From Streptomyces sp. NBC_00258 (GTDB taxonomy: Bacteria > Actinomycetota > Actinomycetes > Streptomycetales > Streptomycetaceae): 64,000 bases of DNA. Under the pieces are notes generated by a model. The model had not been told where the DNA came from. It saw only the letters and a list, made by a program, of their open reading frames with translations, and ran no database searches. Made by a program: the position numbers and the translations under genes. Below, piece by piece: positions 62,433-64,000 of this stretch (position 1 is its first letter; the number at the start of each line of letters is the position of its first letter). The stretch lies in contig NZ_CP108081.1 of the NCBI RefSeq assembly GCF_036182465.1, positions 1,984,001 through 2,048,000 of the forward strand, read 5' to 3'.

Positions 62433-63098
62433 ATGCGCAAGGTCGTCAGCTTCGACTGCTACCGGACCCTCATCAACTTCGACACCCGGACCGCCACACA
62501 CGAGATCGTCAAGGACCGCCTGGCCCAGTTCGGCGTCGATCCGGACCGGTTCCACCACGACGCCTACGTCATGCGCTTCCAGGGCGTCGTCGACGACTAC
62601 CGCCCCTACCGCGAGGTCGTCCGCCGCACCCTGCGCAACGTCATGCTGCTGCACGGCCTGGAGTACCGGGACGAGGACGGCGAGGCGCTGATCGAGGCCA
62701 TCAAGAAGTTCACGCCGTTCAGGGAGGTCCCGGACGCGCTGCGCCGCCTCAAGGGCGAGTACGACATCGCCATCCTCTCCAACAGCGAGGACGACCTCAT
62801 CTCCTACGCCGTCGACGAGCTCGGCGTGGAGTGGGACTACGTCCTCACCGCCGAGCAGGCCGGAGCGTACAAGCCGCTCCCGCAGGCCTTCGAGTACCTG
62901 ATGAAGGCCACCGGGCGCGGCCCCGAGGACATCATCCACACCGCGCAGGGCTGGGAGTACGACATCATGCCGACAAAGCGGTACGAGGGCATGCGGCGGA
63001 TCTGGGTGAACCGGTACGGCTTCCCGGGGTCGGCCGCCTACCAGCCGTACGAGGAGATCAGCAACCTCTCCGAGCTGCCTCCCCTGCTCGGCGTCTGA
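62433..63098 (+). CDS. haloacid dehalogenase-like hydrolase (type II)
   Basis: The 221-residue HAD-fold protein has motif I FDCYRTLIN with the nucleophile Asp, motif II LSNSEDD and motif III YKPLPQ. GWEYDIM may supply motif IV. The cap region in residues 20-90 is the type II kind of 2-haloacid dehalogenases. Members near amine-oxidising flavoenzymes are often not dehalogenases but phosphatases of unknown substrate. AGAGGAG precedes the ATG. Confidence 0.88.
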   Translation: MRKVVSFDCYRTLINFDTRTATHEIVKDRLAQFGVDPDRFHHDAYVMRFQGVVDDYRPYREVVRRTLRNVMLLHGLEYRDEDGEALIEAIKKFTPFREVPDALRRLKGEYDIAILSNSEDDLISYAVDELGVEWDYVLTAEQAGAYKPLPQAFEYLMKATGRGPEDIIHTAQGWEYDIMPTKRYEGMRRIWVNRYGFPGSAAYQPYEEISNLSELPPLLGV

Positions 63099-63140
63099 CC
63101 TTCGTCGTCTCCTCGTCCAGCCGCCGTGAAAGGACATCCC

Positions 63141-64000
63141 GTGAGCGCCACCACGCTCGGTCAGCCCGGCCCGGTCAACGGCCGGATCTCCCACTGGTTC
63201 GCCGAACTGCCCACCCCACGCGCCGCGTTGCCCGGTGACCGCGACGCCGATGTGTGCATCGTGGGCGCCGGACTGACCGGACTGTGGACCGCGTACTACC
63301 TCAAACTGGCCGACCCCTCACTGCGGATCACCATCCTGGAGGCCGAGTTCGCGGGGTTCGGCGCCTCCGGCCGCAACGGCGGCTGGGCGTCGGGGCTCGT
63401 GCCCGGCGCCCGCGACCGACTGGCGAAGCAGTATGGGCGGGATGCCGTGCTCGACTACCAGCAGGTGATGAACGAGGCCGTCGACGAGATCGTCGCCGTG
63501 TCCGAGCGCGAGGAGATCGACGCCGGCATCGTCAAGGGCGGCACCCTGCGGGTGGCCCGCACCCCCGCTCAGGCGACCCGGCTGCGCCACAAGACCGCGG
63601 CCGACCACGAGTGGGGCGTGCCGGACGCCGTGATGCTCACACCGGAGGAGGCCGCGGACCGCATCCGCGTCGACGGGATGACGGCCGCGGCCTGGACCCC
63701 GCACTGCGCCCGGCTGCAGCCCGCCGCCCTGGTCAAGGGGCTCGCCGAGACGGTCGAACGGCTCGGTGCGACTCTCTACGAGAAGTCCCCGGTCACGGCC
63801 ATCGAGCCGGGCCGGGCGGTCACCGCGCACGGCACGGTCAGTGCGCCCGTCGTCCTGCGTGCGACGGAGGGGTTCACGGCCTCGTTCAAGGGACTGCGCC
63901 GCGCCTGGCTGCCGATGAACAGCTCGATGATCGCCACCGAACCACTGCCGCAGGAGCTGTGGGAGGAGATCGGCTGGGCGGGCCGCGAGACGCTGGGCGA
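63141..64000 (+). CDS. FAD-dependent amine oxidase-like protein, cut by window end
   Basis: At least 286 residues are seen; no stop occurs before the window ends. The GTG start at 63141 has AAAGGA six to seven bases upstream. CIVGAGLTGLWTAYYL is the FAD-binding turn, and FGASGRNGGWASG matches the DAO/PuuB family (gamma-glutamylputrescine and related amine oxidases). It is the third gene of the unit with the MFS importer and HAD hydrolase, suggesting uptake and oxidation of an amine. A full-length member would have about 430-480 residues, so roughly 60 percent is present. Confidence 0.88.
   Translation, partial: MSATTLGQPGPVNGRISHWFAELPTPRAALPGDRDADVCIVGAGLTGLWTAYYLKLADPSLRITILEAEFAGFGASGRNGGWASGLVPGARDRLAKQYGRDAVLDYQQVMNEAVDEIVAVSEREEIDAGIVKGGTLRVARTPAQATRLRHKTAADHEWGVPDAVMLTPEEAADRIRVDGMTAAAWTPHCARLQPAALVKGLAETVERLGATLYEKSPVTAIEPGRAVTAHGTVSAPVVLRATEGFTASFKGLRRAWLPMNSSMIATEPLPQELWEEIGWAGRETLG

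Overview
The window is high-GC actinobacterial chromosome, almost certainly Streptomyces. The evidence is GC-rich third codon positions, many GTG and TTG starts, AGGAGG-type ribosome sites, Tat-exported glycosidases, a SpoIIE-type phosphatase, an ANTAR protein, and a wall protein with a LAXTG sorting motif. I saw no rRNA, tRNA, CRISPR array, transposase or phage gene. Most genes can be placed in a family, but the substrate of the main catabolic locus cannot be read from sequence.

Layout. 1-10.3 kb: a secreted lamin-tail-domain protein, then a minus-strand operon for three exported glycosidases (GH127, GH106-like, GH78) that fits cleavage of rhamnose- and arabinose-containing plant polysaccharide, with LacI-type operator sequences in front. 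10.3-12.3 kb: an NmrA-type reductase and an NTF2-like protein, divergent from a TetR regulator, with two identical-core operators between them. 12.4-17.2 kb: a DUF1996 wall protein, a cytochrome P450, a PAP2-like membrane protein and a small conserved protein. 17.4-28.7 kb: regulatory and stress genes: a SpoIIE/RsbW-type phosphatase, a DHA2 drug exporter with a winged-helix regulator, a STAS-ANTAR fusion, PaaX with an AidB-like dehydrogenase, HxlR with an imine-reductase-like enzyme, and an AraC regulator.

28.8-57.9 kb is a large catabolic locus. It encodes a flavin monooxygenase, an aldehyde dehydrogenase, seven short-chain dehydrogenases, an acyl-CoA ligase, three acyl-CoA dehydrogenases, an APH-type kinase between two of those dehydrogenases, two crotonase-fold enzymes, a thiolase-like/DUF35 pair, a zinc alcohol dehydrogenase, a KstD-like flavoprotein, two NTF2-like proteins, an EthD protein, a metallo-beta-lactamase-fold hydrolase, a TetR regulator and a Liv-type ABC importer with permease and both ATPases in one polypeptide. 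Seven intergenic sites share the plan ACTGAA-N5-TTCA and stand before its transcription units, which suggests one regulon under the TetR protein encoded at 39.3-40.0 kb. The gene content fits uptake of a cyclic ketone, terpenoid or steroid-like acid, oxygenation, CoA activation and beta-oxidation or aldol cleavage. This is inference.

58-64 kb: a secreted beta-lactamase-fold serine hydrolase, a D-2-hydroxyacid dehydrogenase, a 117-bp imperfect inverted-repeat element, and an operon of an MFS importer, a type II haloacid-dehalogenase-like hydrolase and an amine-oxidase-type flavoenzyme cut off by the window end.
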